Below are positions 35,336 to 43,985 of a DNA stretch of 64,000 nucleotides, in pieces; the stretch's first letter is position 1, and every line of letters starts with the position of its first letter. The stretch is from the NCBI GenBank assembly GCA_963674975.1, contig OY771913.1, positions 2,108,001 through 2,172,000 of the forward strand, given 5' to 3'. Origin of the DNA: UBA4781 sp963674975 (lineage in GTDB: Bacteria > Chloroflexota > Anaerolineae > Anaerolineales > Anaerolineaceae). Position numbers and translations under genes: made by a program. Below the pieces are notes generated by a model. That model made no database searches, was not told the DNA's origin, and saw only the letters and a program-made list of their open reading frames with translations.

Positions 35336-35488
35336 AAGAAGGTATTACCAGTTTATATAAAGGTGGGATGGCAACCTATACCAAGGATTGCAACCATTCT
35401 ATCTGGAGCAGAGAACCTGCCTGAGGTTCTGGCAAGCAAGATCGATTATGAAATCATGGACCACATGAATTACTATCATGCAAATTAG
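35336..35488 (+). pseudogene. Gene remnant, 50-codon open tail
   Basis: An open frame without any start codon ends in TAG at 35486-35488. Its translation looks protein-like (PRIATILSGAENLPEVLASK then IDYEIMDHMNYYHAN) but is preceded by an in-frame TAA at 35333. I read it as the decayed C-terminal end of a former gene of unknown family. The remainder up to 35662 shows nothing else. Confidence 0.35.
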
Positions 35489-35662
35489 GTTAATCAAAAA
35501 AGCTTGTTGAAAAAAGCGTGATTCTTAGATGATTCAAGGAATTCTTTTCGTCCTTTTTTCGAAATTAGGATCAGCAAACAATATGGATAGCTGTCTTTTT
35601 ACATTCGATAAACTTATAGTTGAGTATAACTAGATAATGAAAAAGCTATAGTGTGTAAATAT

Positions 35663-35884
35663 CTAATTTGAATCGTCCTCATCATGAGGAAGAACAAGTG
35701 CTGATCGATTTAACCATTCGCGTCCTTCATTGCCAATATAGATACCAGCTCTAAATCGTTCTTCTTTTGAAAGGAAAAAGAAATCCATCAACGTTCTGGC
35801 AGAATTTGACACACGCTGCTTTTCTGACGAAATTAATTTAGCGAGATCTTTTTTAAATTTATTGTTTTCATTCAGAATTTCCAT
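35663..35884 (-). CDS. Hypothetical small protein, 73 residues
   Basis: GAGGAG lies 9 bases before the ATG on the minus strand, which supports the start. The N-terminal 45 residues are a charged helix (NNKFKKDLAKLISSEKQ), followed by FFFLSKEERFRAGIYIGNEGREWL and an acidic tail. It has no signal peptide and no recognised family. It lies in an AT-rich zone near stress genes. Confidence 0.5.
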   Translation of the reverse strand: MEILNENNKFKKDLAKLISSEKQRVSNSARTLMDFFFLSKEERFRAGIYIGNEGREWLNRSALVLPHDEDDSN

Positions 35885-36019
35885 TATATTTTCTCCTCAA
35901 TCCCGTGAGCCCTGATCCATGACCTTAAATTTGAGACAATGAGGATATAAAATTGGTTATCTCGTAAGCTAATGGTTTTGCAACTCATGCCAGATCATAA
36001 AAAAGAGTTCGGAAAGAGA

Positions 36020-36274
36020 TTATTTCCCTCCACGAATTAAACGGACAAATACCAATAGAATAATAGAACCCAGTAATGTCACCAACATAGTTGGTACGGT
36101 AATCGCATCATTGATCGATCCAACTTTAAACAAAGGGCTGAGAAAATAACCTGCCAGGAAAGCACCCGCAACTGCTACGATAATGTTAATCAATAAACCA
36201 GAGTTATCGTGCATTATTTGGGTCGCTACCCAACCGATTGCAGCTGCAGCAATTAAATAAATAATTATGTTCAT
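36020..36274 (-). CDS. GlsB/YeaQ/YmgE family (transglycosylase-associated) membrane protein
   Basis: The 84-residue protein has three hydrophobic helices with the family pattern: GWVATQIMHDNSGLLINIIVAVAGAFLAGYF, then a C-terminal helix LVTLLGSIILLVFVRLIRGGK. AGGAGATAAAAAA lies before the ATG. Members are small stress-linked inner-membrane proteins of unclear function. The gene sits near dodecin and signalling genes, so a general stress role is plausible. Confidence 0.9.
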   Translation of the reverse strand: MNIIIYLIAAAAIGWVATQIMHDNSGLLINIIVAVAGAFLAGYFLSPLFKVGSINDAITVPTMLVTLLGSIILLVFVRLIRGGK

Positions 36275-36455
36275 TTTTTTATCTCCTATATATATCTTTC
36301 ATTTGCACGGTACACCGTGTATTCCTTTTTAATCAGCAATCTTTTCAAAAATAATGGTGTTGTGATGAAATCACACTAGTGTATGGGTAAACTAACCCCC
36401 ACCGTATTTTTACTATAAGATAATTTTTATTTCGCATACCTCCTTATATGAAATT

Positions 36456-36830
36456 TCATTTCTTATTGCCAATCCCTATGACAGCAGATCGCAAGCGTTC
36501 TGCTACACGCTCAGGTGTCTCGCCTTTGCTGATGAATGAATCAGCTCCTGCGGAGAGAGCGGCTTGTTGCCGAGCATCCAATTGGCTTATTAAGACGATA
36601 ACTATTGCAGCTGGACAAGCCTTTCTGAGTTCATTAAGAGCCTTAGAGGGTTCACTGGAGAGTAAATCCCAATCTATTAGTAACATATCTACCCGGCTAA
36701 CTGGTGCCTGAGCTAATGTGGTAGACCAATCGGCTGCTTCGCCAACTACTTTCATTTTGAGGTCAGTTAGTAGCAAGCGAAGAGCGAACCGCTCCTCTGG
36801 CTTGGCGTCGGCTAAATAAACACGTGTCAT
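36456..36830 (-). CDS. Single-domain response regulator
   Basis: The 124-residue receiver has the acid pocket in YLADAKPEER, the phospho-acceptor Asp in MLLIDWDLL near residue 54 and the Lys in FISKGETPE near residue 102. An output domain is absent. It lies in a run of signalling genes on the minus strand (36.4-40.2 kb) that includes a GGDEF protein and a NarL-type pair. The partner kinase is not known. Confidence 0.88.
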   Translation of the reverse strand: MTRVYLADAKPEERFALRLLLTDLKMKVVGEAADWSTTLAQAPVSRVDMLLIDWDLLSSEPSKALNELRKACPAAIVIVLISQLDARQQAALSAGADSFISKGETPERVAERLRSAVIGIGNKK

Positions 36831-36963
36831 AGTATTATCTTATGTGGAACAATCGCTGCCCACATCCATCATGCGGGGAGTTTCTATCTCCACCATTTAG
36901 GGGAGTAAAAATTTTTCTTATAATTAATCGGATTTGTGAAAAAATAGTATTGCAAAAAGAATT

Positions 36964-37878
36964 TTATTCATTCGCGGAAACAATCCGGTTTCGCCCCTCA
37001 TTCTTGGCGCGATAAAGTGCTCTATCGGCAGCCTCTAAAATTGCTGCACTTGAAGAACCGTCCTGGGAGTAAACAGCAATACCTAGCGAGAGGGAGATCT
37101 TGTCCAAGATTTTCTTCTCGAATTGAATTTGAAAGTTGTGGACATATTTCCACAATAATTCCGCTCGTCTTCTGGTCACTTCTCTTGAGGCATTGGGTAA
37201 AATGACAACGAATTCATCACCACCGATACGAGAAGAAATATCATCTCTACGAACTTGTTTGATCAGCAGGCTACCCAATTCGTATAGGATTACATCCCCG
37301 GCAGCATGCCCGTATGTATCATTGAATAGCTTGAAATAATCCACATCCAGCATAATAATGCCCAATGGGTATTGTTTCCGTGTGGCACGATGAATCTCGC
37401 GTTCTAGAGTTTCTTCCATATAACGCCGGTTAAACAAACCAGTTAAATGATCACGGATGGATAACTCACGAAGGATTGCTTGGCTTTCTAACAGAGCATC
37501 TTGAGCATGTTTGCGCTCTGTTATGTCACGAATGTTGCATTGAATGACCTTTTCTGTGCCGGCCATATAGACATTACTTACAAATTCTACTTGAATAAGC
37601 TTTCCGTTCTTTGTTCTAAGTGGTAAATCTTTATATCGGATGTATTTATTGGTTTGCAGTGACTGAAAAGCTGCTTTGCTGGCTTTTATATCAGTAAATG
37701 CTCCTACCTGCCATAGTTTCTTTTCTAAAAATTCATCACGCGAATATCCTAAAAGGTTGATTAGGAAAGGGTTGACATCTGTAATTATTCCCGTCTCTGC
37801 GTTCAGGATCAATATTCCATCTTGAGCTGCTTCAAATAAGCGGCGGTAACGAATTTCTGATTCTCTTAGTGATAGCAC
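36964..37878 (-). CDS. PAS-GGDEF protein, predicted diguanylate cyclase
   Basis: The protein has 304 residues and starts with GTG. A PAS domain (residues 10-130, RRLFEAAQDGILILN; GYSRDEFLEKKLWQVG) precedes a GGDEF domain (135-300). The active-site motif is RIGGDEFVVI, and the inhibitory-site Arg-x-x-Asp (RRDD) lies at the usual distance before it. LFNRRYMEE and GIAVYSQDGSS complete the domain. It should make c-di-GMP from two GTP and be inhibited by product. The reverse activity is encoded at the left edge (HD-GYP). Confidence 0.92.
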   Translation of the reverse strand: MLSLRESEIRYRRLFEAAQDGILILNAETGIITDVNPFLINLLGYSRDEFLEKKLWQVGAFTDIKASKAAFQSLQTNKYIRYKDLPLRTKNGKLIQVEFVSNVYMAGTEKVIQCNIRDITERKHAQDALLESQAILRELSIRDHLTGLFNRRYMEETLEREIHRATRKQYPLGIIMLDVDYFKLFNDTYGHAAGDVILYELGSLLIKQVRRDDISSRIGGDEFVVILPNASREVTRRRAELLWKYVHNFQIQFEKKILDKISLSLGIAVYSQDGSSSAAILEAADRALYRAKNEGRNRIVSANE

Positions 37879-38052
37879 AATAGGCTATTCTACTTTCCAG
37901 GTTTTACCTTAAGGTTTGGTTTAAATGTTTTCATAAAAATACTTGACTCTTTATATCAAGAATTATTCAATTGGAATTAATTTTGGTATAAATACGGCAC
38001 AGCCATATCCATCAAAAGGGGGATATTTATCTCCGCTATTTGGGGGAAATTT

Positions 38053-38706
38053 TTAAGATTGTTGAAGAATATGCTTTTTTAGTGTAAGTGCAACGGCTTC
38101 TGTCCGGCTGGCTACGCCCAATTTTGAAAGGATATTACTGACATGCGATTTGATCGTGGATGGACTTACAGTTAATTTTTGAGCGATCTGTGAATTATTC
38201 AACCCCTCAACTAATAAAGCTAAAACCTCACGTTCTCGTGTAGTCAGGTCAAGACCAGGAACTGGTGGTTGAGTGACATTTTGAACAAGAGCTTGAGCAA
38301 CTTCTGAAGAGAGTGTGGTGTGCCCATCGTGAGCAGCTCGGATAGCTTGGGCAAGCTCATCTGCGGAAATATCTTTCAACAAATAGCCGATTGCTCCAGC
38401 TTCTAATGCGTTCTTGATTAGCTCCCCATCTTTAAAGCTGGTCAATATTATCACCTGTACTTGTGGAAACTGCTTGCGTATAGAACGGGTTACTGTCGTT
38501 CCATCCATTAGGGGCAGAACCATATCCATTAGAATCACATCTGGCTTGATCTGTGTGCAGAGTTGAATGGCATCTTCACCACTCTCGGCTTCGCCTACCA
38601 ATTCAAGATCATCAAAGACCTTTAGAAAGGTGGCAAGCCCTTGACGCACCATGGTATGATCGTCGACCAGCATAACGCGAATAGGCTGAGATAGTTTATC
38701 ATTCAT
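38053..38706 (-). CDS. NarL/FixJ-type response regulator
   Basis: I take the ATG at 38706 (another ATG lies one codon earlier), overlapping the stop of the kinase gene; the frame runs further upstream inside that gene. The N-terminal receiver (IRVMLVDDHTMVRQGL; Asp in VILMDMVLP; Lys in LLKDI) is followed by a LuxR-type helix-turn-helix (LTTREREVLALLVEGLNNSQIAQ...STIKSHVSNILSKL). The gene overlap with the kinase and the matched family types make a cognate pair nearly certain. Confidence 0.94.
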   Translation of the reverse strand: MNDKLSQPIRVMLVDDHTMVRQGLATFLKVFDDLELVGEAESGEDAIQLCTQIKPDVILMDMVLPLMDGTTVTRSIRKQFPQVQVIILTSFKDGELIKNALEAGAIGYLLKDISADELAQAIRAAHDGHTTLSSEVAQALVQNVTQPPVPGLDLTTREREVLALLVEGLNNSQIAQKLTVSPSTIKSHVSNILSKLGVASRTEAVALTLKKHILQQS

Positions 38707-40249
38707 CATTACTCTTTTCTTTCCAATAGACTGTGATTTCCGTTCCACTACCCGGTTGGCTGGAAATTGAAACTACAGCCCCGATTGCTTCTGCATATTC
38801 ATGGATCATTTTCAAGCCATAATGACCTGAGGGTGTTGATAAAGATGTATCAAACCCACAGCCATTGTCATGAATGCTCATTTTGATATCTTTGGGAGTA
38901 ATATGTAGATTAATTTCTACTAGGCTGGCTTTTGCATGTTTTGCAATATTGTTCAGTGCTTCTTGACAGATATGGTAGAAAGCAACCTGTGTCTCTGAAG
39001 GTAACCTGAATTCCCCGGTTATCGACACATCCACCGGGATATTTGTCCTTCCTGAAAAGGCATTGGCTAACAGAAGAAGTAAATCGCCCAATTCCTCGTC
39101 GGTCAAAGTTGATGGACGCAGTTCGGCAAGCATTGCACGCATCTCTGCCATAGCTCCTCGGGTCAGACGGCGCAGGTCCTCTAAAGAACGTCGTGCTTCA
39201 TCTGGTTCACGGTCCCAAAGGCGCGGTAGGACTTCGGCAATTAAACCGGCGGAAAAAAGTGATTGGTTTACAGCATCGTGTAAATTTTGCGCAAGGCGTT
39301 GTCGTTCTTGTAGCGCTGCAAGTGCTTGGGCATGTTCATATAATTCAGCATTGACAAGAGTTATAGCAGCCTGATTGGCAATAGTCATTGCAAGGTCAGC
39401 ATAGTGTGGAGTGAAAAAATTACGTTCTGTATGTGCAATACCAATGCCGCCGACAATGCGGTTCTTTACAGCGAGCGGTACCCACATCCAGGATTTTATG
39501 TTTTTTAAGAGGATGGCGGAGTCATTTACAAGAAGCGTGCGTAAAAATATTGCAGAAGGATCGTCGCTTGATAGATCCGCAATACGAATAGGATGATGCT
39601 CGTTGAACAATGTTTCCAGGGTTTGCTTGCCATTCAATCGAATCTGGAAAGGCAATAATTTTTCCAATTGCTCAATTCCACGTACAGCCAGGGTAATTAA
39701 AGTTGAATCTTCCAGAGTGAATAGACTGGCATGAGAATATTTGATGAGTACCTTTAATTGGTCGAGGATTAAGTATGGTTGCAGTTCTAACGTAGAAGCC
39801 ATGGCGTGAGAAATTTGAAGCAAGGTAGACTGTTCTTGCATACGTTCCATCATCCTCTGCTTAAGCCTGTGTTCCAATTGGATTCGTGCGCTTGCATCAC
39901 GCAGGAATGCCAGAGCATAAATATGGTCATCATGATGAAGCATTGTTGCCTGCCAGTCAACAAAAAACAGTGAATTGTCCTTTCGTATATGTTTGACCAT
40001 CTTATTGAATAAACCACCCTGGCGGATCACTTGAGCGTAATTAGCAAAAAGAGGTAAATTTTTATTAAAAATAAAATCTTGTAGCTTTAATTTACAAAAA
40101 GAATCACGCGCGTAACCATGCATCGCTGCTGCGGTGAGGTTGGCAGTTATTATCTCGCCAGTTTCCAGATCTAAGATTACAATCCCGTCACTGGCAGATT
40201 CAAAAATGTTCAAATACAGATCTTCAACTCCCAAAATTGTAGCATTCAT
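38699..40249 (-). CDS. NarL-type sensor kinase, PAS-GAF-HisKA_3-HATPase
   Basis: The protein has 516 residues and no membrane helix. A PAS domain (residues 8-125) is followed by a GAF domain (about 145-305) and a HisKA_3 dimerisation domain with the acceptor His in RQRLAQNLHDAVNQSLFSAG near residue 320. The ATPase domain has N box HICQEALNNIAKHAKA and G boxes HDNGCGFD and GHYGLKMIHEYA. It is a soluble kinase sensing an internal signal such as redox state or a small molecule. It pairs with the response regulator whose gene overlaps its stop. Confidence 0.93.
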   Translation of the reverse strand: MNATILGVEDLYLNIFESASDGIVILDLETGEIITANLTAAAMHGYARDSFCKLKLQDFIFNKNLPLFANYAQVIRQGGLFNKMVKHIRKDNSLFFVDWQATMLHHDDHIYALAFLRDASARIQLEHRLKQRMMERMQEQSTLLQISHAMASTLELQPYLILDQLKVLIKYSHASLFTLEDSTLITLAVRGIEQLEKLLPFQIRLNGKQTLETLFNEHHPIRIADLSSDDPSAIFLRTLLVNDSAILLKNIKSWMWVPLAVKNRIVGGIGIAHTERNFFTPHYADLAMTIANQAAITLVNAELYEHAQALAALQERQRLAQNLHDAVNQSLFSAGLIAEVLPRLWDREPDEARRSLEDLRRLTRGAMAEMRAMLAELRPSTLTDEELGDLLLLLANAFSGRTNIPVDVSITGEFRLPSETQVAFYHICQEALNNIAKHAKASLVEINLHITPKDIKMSIHDNGCGFDTSLSTPSGHYGLKMIHEYAEAIGAVVSISSQPGSGTEITVYWKEKSNDE

Positions 40250-40463
40250 ATTAATTATCTCTATTATTGTACAACAAGAGATATTGGTTTTTTTCCCCTC
40301 CCCCCAAAAAAATGTCTGATCACAAATTATATAAAAAGATTGAGAAATCAGATAAGAAACTCTTTTTTATAACTAAAATCATATGCAAAATTAATAATCG
40401 AAAGGTATATTTAAATTAGTGGGAAATGAATTTATTCAATTCGTAGAAATTATGGAGGAAAAA

Positions 40464-40637
40464 ATGAAATTCAAAGCCCCAATGAAAGTTACATGGATAA
40501 TCGCAGTGATATTAGGCGCACTAGGTACTCTTTCTGTGCTAGGAATTAGTATTCCTGTAATAGGCGGATATTCATCATTCATGCTAATCGTCGCCTGGAT
40601 TCTATTGGCTTTAGGTACAGTGATAAACGGTTTGTGA
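40464..40637 (+). CDS. Small two-helix membrane protein (57 aa), paralogue of the gene at 25562
   Basis: The ATG at 40464 has GGAGG 5 bases upstream. The 57 residues begin MKFKAPMKVTWIIAVIL, with a central SIPVIGGYSSF and end LLALGTVINGL. Length, two-helix layout, the Pro in the turn and the terminal Gly-hydrophobic pair match the protein at 25562. The function of this family is unknown. Confidence 0.75.
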   Translation: MKFKAPMKVTWIIAVILGALGTLSVLGISIPVIGGYSSFMLIVAWILLALGTVINGL

Positions 40638-40955
40638 GTAGAAAGAGCATGATTTGAGGGTTATGAGGTCTATTACTAGATAGACCTCATATTTTTTAAA
40701 GAATAGATATCTCAATTGATGTATTAGATTGCAGCAATAGCATGATTATTTAAGGAAACCCCTAACAAACTGAATTATTGGAAATACTATTTCATGTTCT
40801 GCAGAAGACGTCAATATTATTGATAATCAATTTGGAACTCCTATTAGTACTATTCGCAAGATATTTGCTTATTCAGATTTATTCTCTCTGGTAATACTTG
40901 CAATGATCTAAAAAGATATGTTGGGAAAAAAACAAGAAAATAACGAGAAGGAAGG
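40638..40955. other. Gap of 318 bp: terminator and AT-rich DNA
   Basis: After the terminator at 40663-40697 the sequence is AT-rich. A plus-strand stretch of 45 sense codons following a TGA, ending in TAA near 40911 and with no start codon or ribosome site, reads protein-like (DNQFGTPISTIRKIF). It may be another decayed gene end. I see no working gene here. Confidence 0.5.
40663..40697 (+). terminator. Terminator after the 57-residue membrane protein gene
   Basis: A perfect 11-bp stem (40663-40673 with 40680-40690, ATGAGGTCTAT/ATAGACCTCAT) has a 6-base loop and a T-run. Confidence 0.9.
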
Positions 40956-41028
40956 CGCTCCCGGCGCGACTCGAACGCGCAACCTACTGATTCGAAGTCA
41001 GGGACTCTATCCATTGAGCTACGGGAGC
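40956..41028 (-). tRNA. tRNA-Arg (anticodon TCG)
   Basis: On the minus strand the acceptor stem GCTCCCG/CGGGAGC, D arm GCTC-AATGGATA-GAGT, anticodon loop CTTCGAA and T arm GCGCG-TTCGAGT-CGCGC are all present. The anticodon TCG reads Arg CGA. CCA is not encoded. The gene is 73 bases long with discriminator G. Confidence 0.95.
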
Positions 41029-41149
41029 GTGTGCTCATTATACCGCAAATCATCTGAACCTTAAAAAATGCAGTGTCAATTAGCTAAAATTAAACAAGAA
41101 GTGGTTGAAATTGTTTAAAAAATCGGTAAAATAAAAATGAGTTCATTGG

Positions 41150-41243
41150 AGACTCGAAAAGGCAAACCCGGTGAAAACCGGGGACGCAAAGCTGTGGGTC
41201 TAAAGCTAGATTAGAAGCTATGATTGCCAGGCTGCCGAAAGTA
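41150..41243 (+). ncRNA. GEMM-I (cyclic di-GMP class I type) riboswitch aptamer
   Basis: Core elements are in order: GGCAAACC (41161-41168), a stem CCGGT-GAAA-ACCGG with the GNRA tetraloop, GGGACGCAAAGC (41180-41191), GGTCTAAAGC, and the P3 arm with GATTGCCAGGCTGCCGAAA. This is the conserved pattern of GEMM-I RNAs. The base directly before GGCAAA (position 41160), which contacts one ligand base in the Vc2 riboswitch and is G20 there, is A here. Such variants are reported to bind 3',3'-cGAMP. An intrinsic terminator follows, so this is probably a transcription-control switch for the gene at 41495. Confidence 0.9.
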
Positions 41244-41262
41244 AGTATTCTTATTATCTGGC

Positions 41263-41290
41263 AGACCCTGGCAAAAGCCGGGTCTTTTTA
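41263..41290 (+). terminator. Riboswitch expression-platform terminator
   Basis: GACCC-(T)-GGC pairs with GCC-GGGTC around an AAAA loop (41264-41284), and TTTTT follows. The preceding TCTGGCAG can instead pair with the CTGCC/TTGCCAG part of the aptamer's 3' arm, which offers an alternative antiterminated state. Confidence 0.85.
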
Positions 41291-41353
41291 TTTATTGGCA
41301 ATTATCGATATTGGTAGGTAATTTTCTACCAAATACTTTTATATTTCTTTGTG

Positions 41354-41434
41354 AGAATGGACGGTAGATGGAGTTCAGCCTGCTGATTCAATGGCGGCGG
41401 CGATCAGGGGTTTCTCCAAAACGCCGTCCATTCT
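41354..41434 (+). other. Structured leader element of unknown type
   Basis: An 11-bp closing stem (41354-41364 with 41424-41434, GAATGGACGG/CCGTCCATTC plus one flanking pair) surrounds an inner helix (TGGAG 41369-41373 with CTCCA 41414-41418). A further hairpin is closed by CTGAT/ATCAG (41383-41387, 41403-41407). It sits between the riboswitch terminator and the ORF at 41495. I do not recognise it as a known riboswitch. Confidence 0.55.
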
Positions 41435-41494
41435 TAATTTAAATAATAAAGGATATGCTACAATTTTTCTAATATTAATTCATGGAGTATTGAA

Positions 41495-42655
41495 ATGGGA
41501 ATGACTTCACGTGAACGTGTAAAAGCAGTGCTTGATCATAAAATCCCTGACAGGGTACCTATTATCATGGGCGTTTCTAATGCGACTGGGATAAAAATGG
41601 TTCCTTATAAAGGGGTTAAAGCACTGGCTGGTATTGAAGCGCCGGATGAATCTATTTATGATTGGCCAGAATTGGGAACTGCAAAAATAGATGAAGCAAC
41701 TATGCTCAGGCTGCGCAGCGATGTGCGCGGTGTGCTGGATCGATTCCCGGAGGAGATTTATAAGCATAATCAAGCGCGCGGTCCGCATGAACCCTGCATT
41801 GATAGCTGGGGAACAGGACAAATTGAGATCGAACCGGGAATATGGTATCCGGGCATTCATCCAATGGCGGAAGATACAACCATTGATGCGATAGAAAATT
41901 ATCCCTGGCCCGATATGGACGACCCCTATCGTGTGGCGCATGTAAAAGAGCAAACGACGAAACTTGCTGAAGAAAACCAGTATGCCATTATGGGCACACC
42001 CTGGCTGTTGTTTCCGTTTGAAAGAGCGTTTGCCATGCAGGGGATGGACAAATTCCTTCTCAATATGGCAATGAACCCTGATTTTTCAAAAGCATTATTA
42101 AGAAAAATAACTGACCTGTGTAAAACACTGATGGGGCATTTTTTGGATGAAGCCGGTGATAATCTCGACATCATCAAAATAGGAGATGACCTGGGAACAC
42201 AGGAAAAACTCATGATCTCTCCTCGTATGTATCGGCAGATATTGAAACCGTTCCATGTGGAACTCATACAATTCATCAAAGAACGCACGAAAGCAAAGCT
42301 GTTTTTCCATACGGACGGTGATGTATTTGATCTGATCGGTGATTTCATTGAAATTGGAGTGGATATTCTTAATCCAATCCAGACCTCAGCCGGAAAAATG
42401 GCTGACCTGAAAGGTTTGAAAGAAAAGTTTGGAGAAAACATCGTTTTCTGCGGTGCGATTGATACGCAGCATGTCCTCCCTTCAGGAACACCGGATGAAG
42501 TGCGGCAGGAAGTAAAACGTATTATCGATATTCTGGGTGAGGGAGGGGGATATATGGTTGCTTCGGTGCATACGATCATGCACGAAGTCCCTCCAGAAAA
42601 CATCCTCGCAATGGTAGATGCGGTTGAAGAATTCGGTTATTATCCCTTGAAATAA
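41495..42655 (+). CDS. Uroporphyrinogen decarboxylase-family methyltransferase (MtaA/MtbA-like)
   Basis: The protein has 386 residues with the TIM-barrel UroD fold: MTSRERVKAVLDHKIPDRVPII at the start, FFHTDGDVFDLI, ILNPIQTSAGKMADLKGLKEKFG and FCGAIDTQHVLPSGTPDEV. Members outside haem synthesis transfer methyl groups between corrinoid proteins and a cofactor, for example MtaA, MtbA and CmuA. No other haem gene is near, so a methyltransferase role is more likely than decarboxylase, but no corrinoid protein is adjacent. GGAG lies before the ATG. A GEMM-type riboswitch lies upstream. Confidence 0.88.
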   Translation: MGMTSRERVKAVLDHKIPDRVPIIMGVSNATGIKMVPYKGVKALAGIEAPDESIYDWPELGTAKIDEATMLRLRSDVRGVLDRFPEEIYKHNQARGPHEPCIDSWGTGQIEIEPGIWYPGIHPMAEDTTIDAIENYPWPDMDDPYRVAHVKEQTTKLAEENQYAIMGTPWLLFPFERAFAMQGMDKFLLNMAMNPDFSKALLRKITDLCKTLMGHFLDEAGDNLDIIKIGDDLGTQEKLMISPRMYRQILKPFHVELIQFIKERTKAKLFFHTDGDVFDLIGDFIEIGVDILNPIQTSAGKMADLKGLKEKFGENIVFCGAIDTQHVLPSGTPDEVRQEVKRIIDILGEGGGYMVASVHTIMHEVPPENILAMVDAVEEFGYYPLK

Positions 42656-42683
42656 AAAAGGCGACCAGATGGTCGCCTTTTTT
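42654..42683. terminator. Bidirectional terminator between the UroD-family gene and the BMP ABC operon
   Basis: The stem GGCGACC/GGTCGCC with an AGAT loop has an A-run on the left and a T-run on the right, so it can end both converging transcripts. Confidence 0.93.
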
Positions 42684-42695
42684 GATTTGAATATT

Positions 42696-43985
42696 TTAGA
42701 GTGATTCTTTTTCGTATGCTTTCCCTTCGGCAGCGGGAGCATTGCTCTTTCCAACGACCCCAGCCAGTACCACGATGGTAGCGATATAAGGCATCATACC
42801 CAGGAAATCTGCGGGAATAGGCACTTTCAGGATGGAGGCTTTGGCGGCAAGAGAGTCGAAGAAACCGAACAGCAGCCCGGATCCCATTGCACCAATTGGA
42901 TTGTAGTTCCCAAAGATCATGGCTGCCAGAGAAATAAAACCGCGCCCTGCTGTAAGCAGTTCATCGAAACGACCGGAAGAACCCAGAGTAAAATAAGTTC
43001 CTGCGAAACCAGCCATCATACCGCCCAGGATCACGCCCATGTATCTGGTTCTATTCACATTGATCCCCAAAGTATCTGCTGCTTTTGGATGTTCACCAAC
43101 GGAACGTAAGCGCAGTCCCCAGCGAGTTGAGAAGATCGCAATGGTCAGGAATGGAACCAGGATGAACATTGCATATACATAGATGTTATGGCTGAAAAAG
43201 ATCGGACCAATGAAAGGTATCTTGGAAAGAAGGGGAATATCGATCTGTGGGAACATTCCCGGTTCATTCAAATACTGGAATTCAGTTTTCTGGATGAATT
43301 TTGATGATAGGAAGGAAGTGATACCGGTTGCAAAGATATTGATCGCAGTACCGGCAATCGTATGATCAACCCTATATTTTATAGTTAAAATACCCAGAAG
43401 ATAAGCGGTTATTGCGCCAGAGAGGATACCGGCAAGCATTCCGATCCACAGATTGGTAAGACTGGCGATTACGGTACTGACAAATGCGGCAATGAGCATC
43501 AACCCTTCAATAGCAATGTTCACTGTACCGGAGCGCTCACACAGAATGCCTGCCATAGCACCAAGCGTCAGTGGTACAGCGCGCACTACTGTTACACGCA
43601 GCAGCCCAGCTAAATTGATGGTTCCGCCGGAGGATGCCCAGGATAGGAAGCTGAAAATAAACAGCACCGCTACCAACCCTAGCACTGCATTGGTATAGCT
43701 TTCAAAACCACGGATCAGTTGAAATGCTCCGGCTATAGCGCAAATAGTGGCAAGGATATATAGATATTTTGTTGTGGGGAAAACCCAATCAGCCATTTCT
43801 GCAACGGCACCTCCGGGTGTCATTGTGTAGGTGGTCATTGCTGATACATCCAATCCCCTGATGAAAACAAACCAAATAAAAGCTGCCGCAGCCAGGAAAA
43901 GGATTCCCATGGTGATCTTGCGGGATTTGGATTGGTGTTTATGAACCTTTTTCTTGTTCATTGGAATAGAATTTGTCGCAGACAT
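42696..43985 (-). CDS. Nucleoside ABC transporter permease (BMP type, YufQ/NupQ-like)
   Basis: The protein has 429 residues and 8-10 membrane helices. Motifs of the branched-chain permease family are visible (GILCERSGTVNIAIEGLMLIAAF; GINVNRTRYMGVILGGMMAGFAGTY). It forms the membrane channel with the product of the gene at 43986. The stop of that gene abuts this start. In this family the importer carries purine or pyrimidine nucleosides. Confidence 0.93.
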   Translation of the reverse strand: MSATNSIPMNKKKVHKHQSKSRKITMGILFLAAAAFIWFVFIRGLDVSAMTTYTMTPGGAVAEMADWVFPTTKYLYILATICAIAGAFQLIRGFESYTNAVLGLVAVLFIFSFLSWASSGGTINLAGLLRVTVVRAVPLTLGAMAGILCERSGTVNIAIEGLMLIAAFVSTVIASLTNLWIGMLAGILSGAITAYLLGILTIKYRVDHTIAGTAINIFATGITSFLSSKFIQKTEFQYLNEPGMFPQIDIPLLSKIPFIGPIFFSHNIYVYAMFILVPFLTIAIFSTRWGLRLRSVGEHPKAADTLGINVNRTRYMGVILGGMMAGFAGTYFTLGSSGRFDELLTAGRGFISLAAMIFGNYNPIGAMGSGLLFGFFDSLAAKASILKVPIPADFLGMMPYIATIVVLAGVVGKSNAPAAEGKAYEKESL

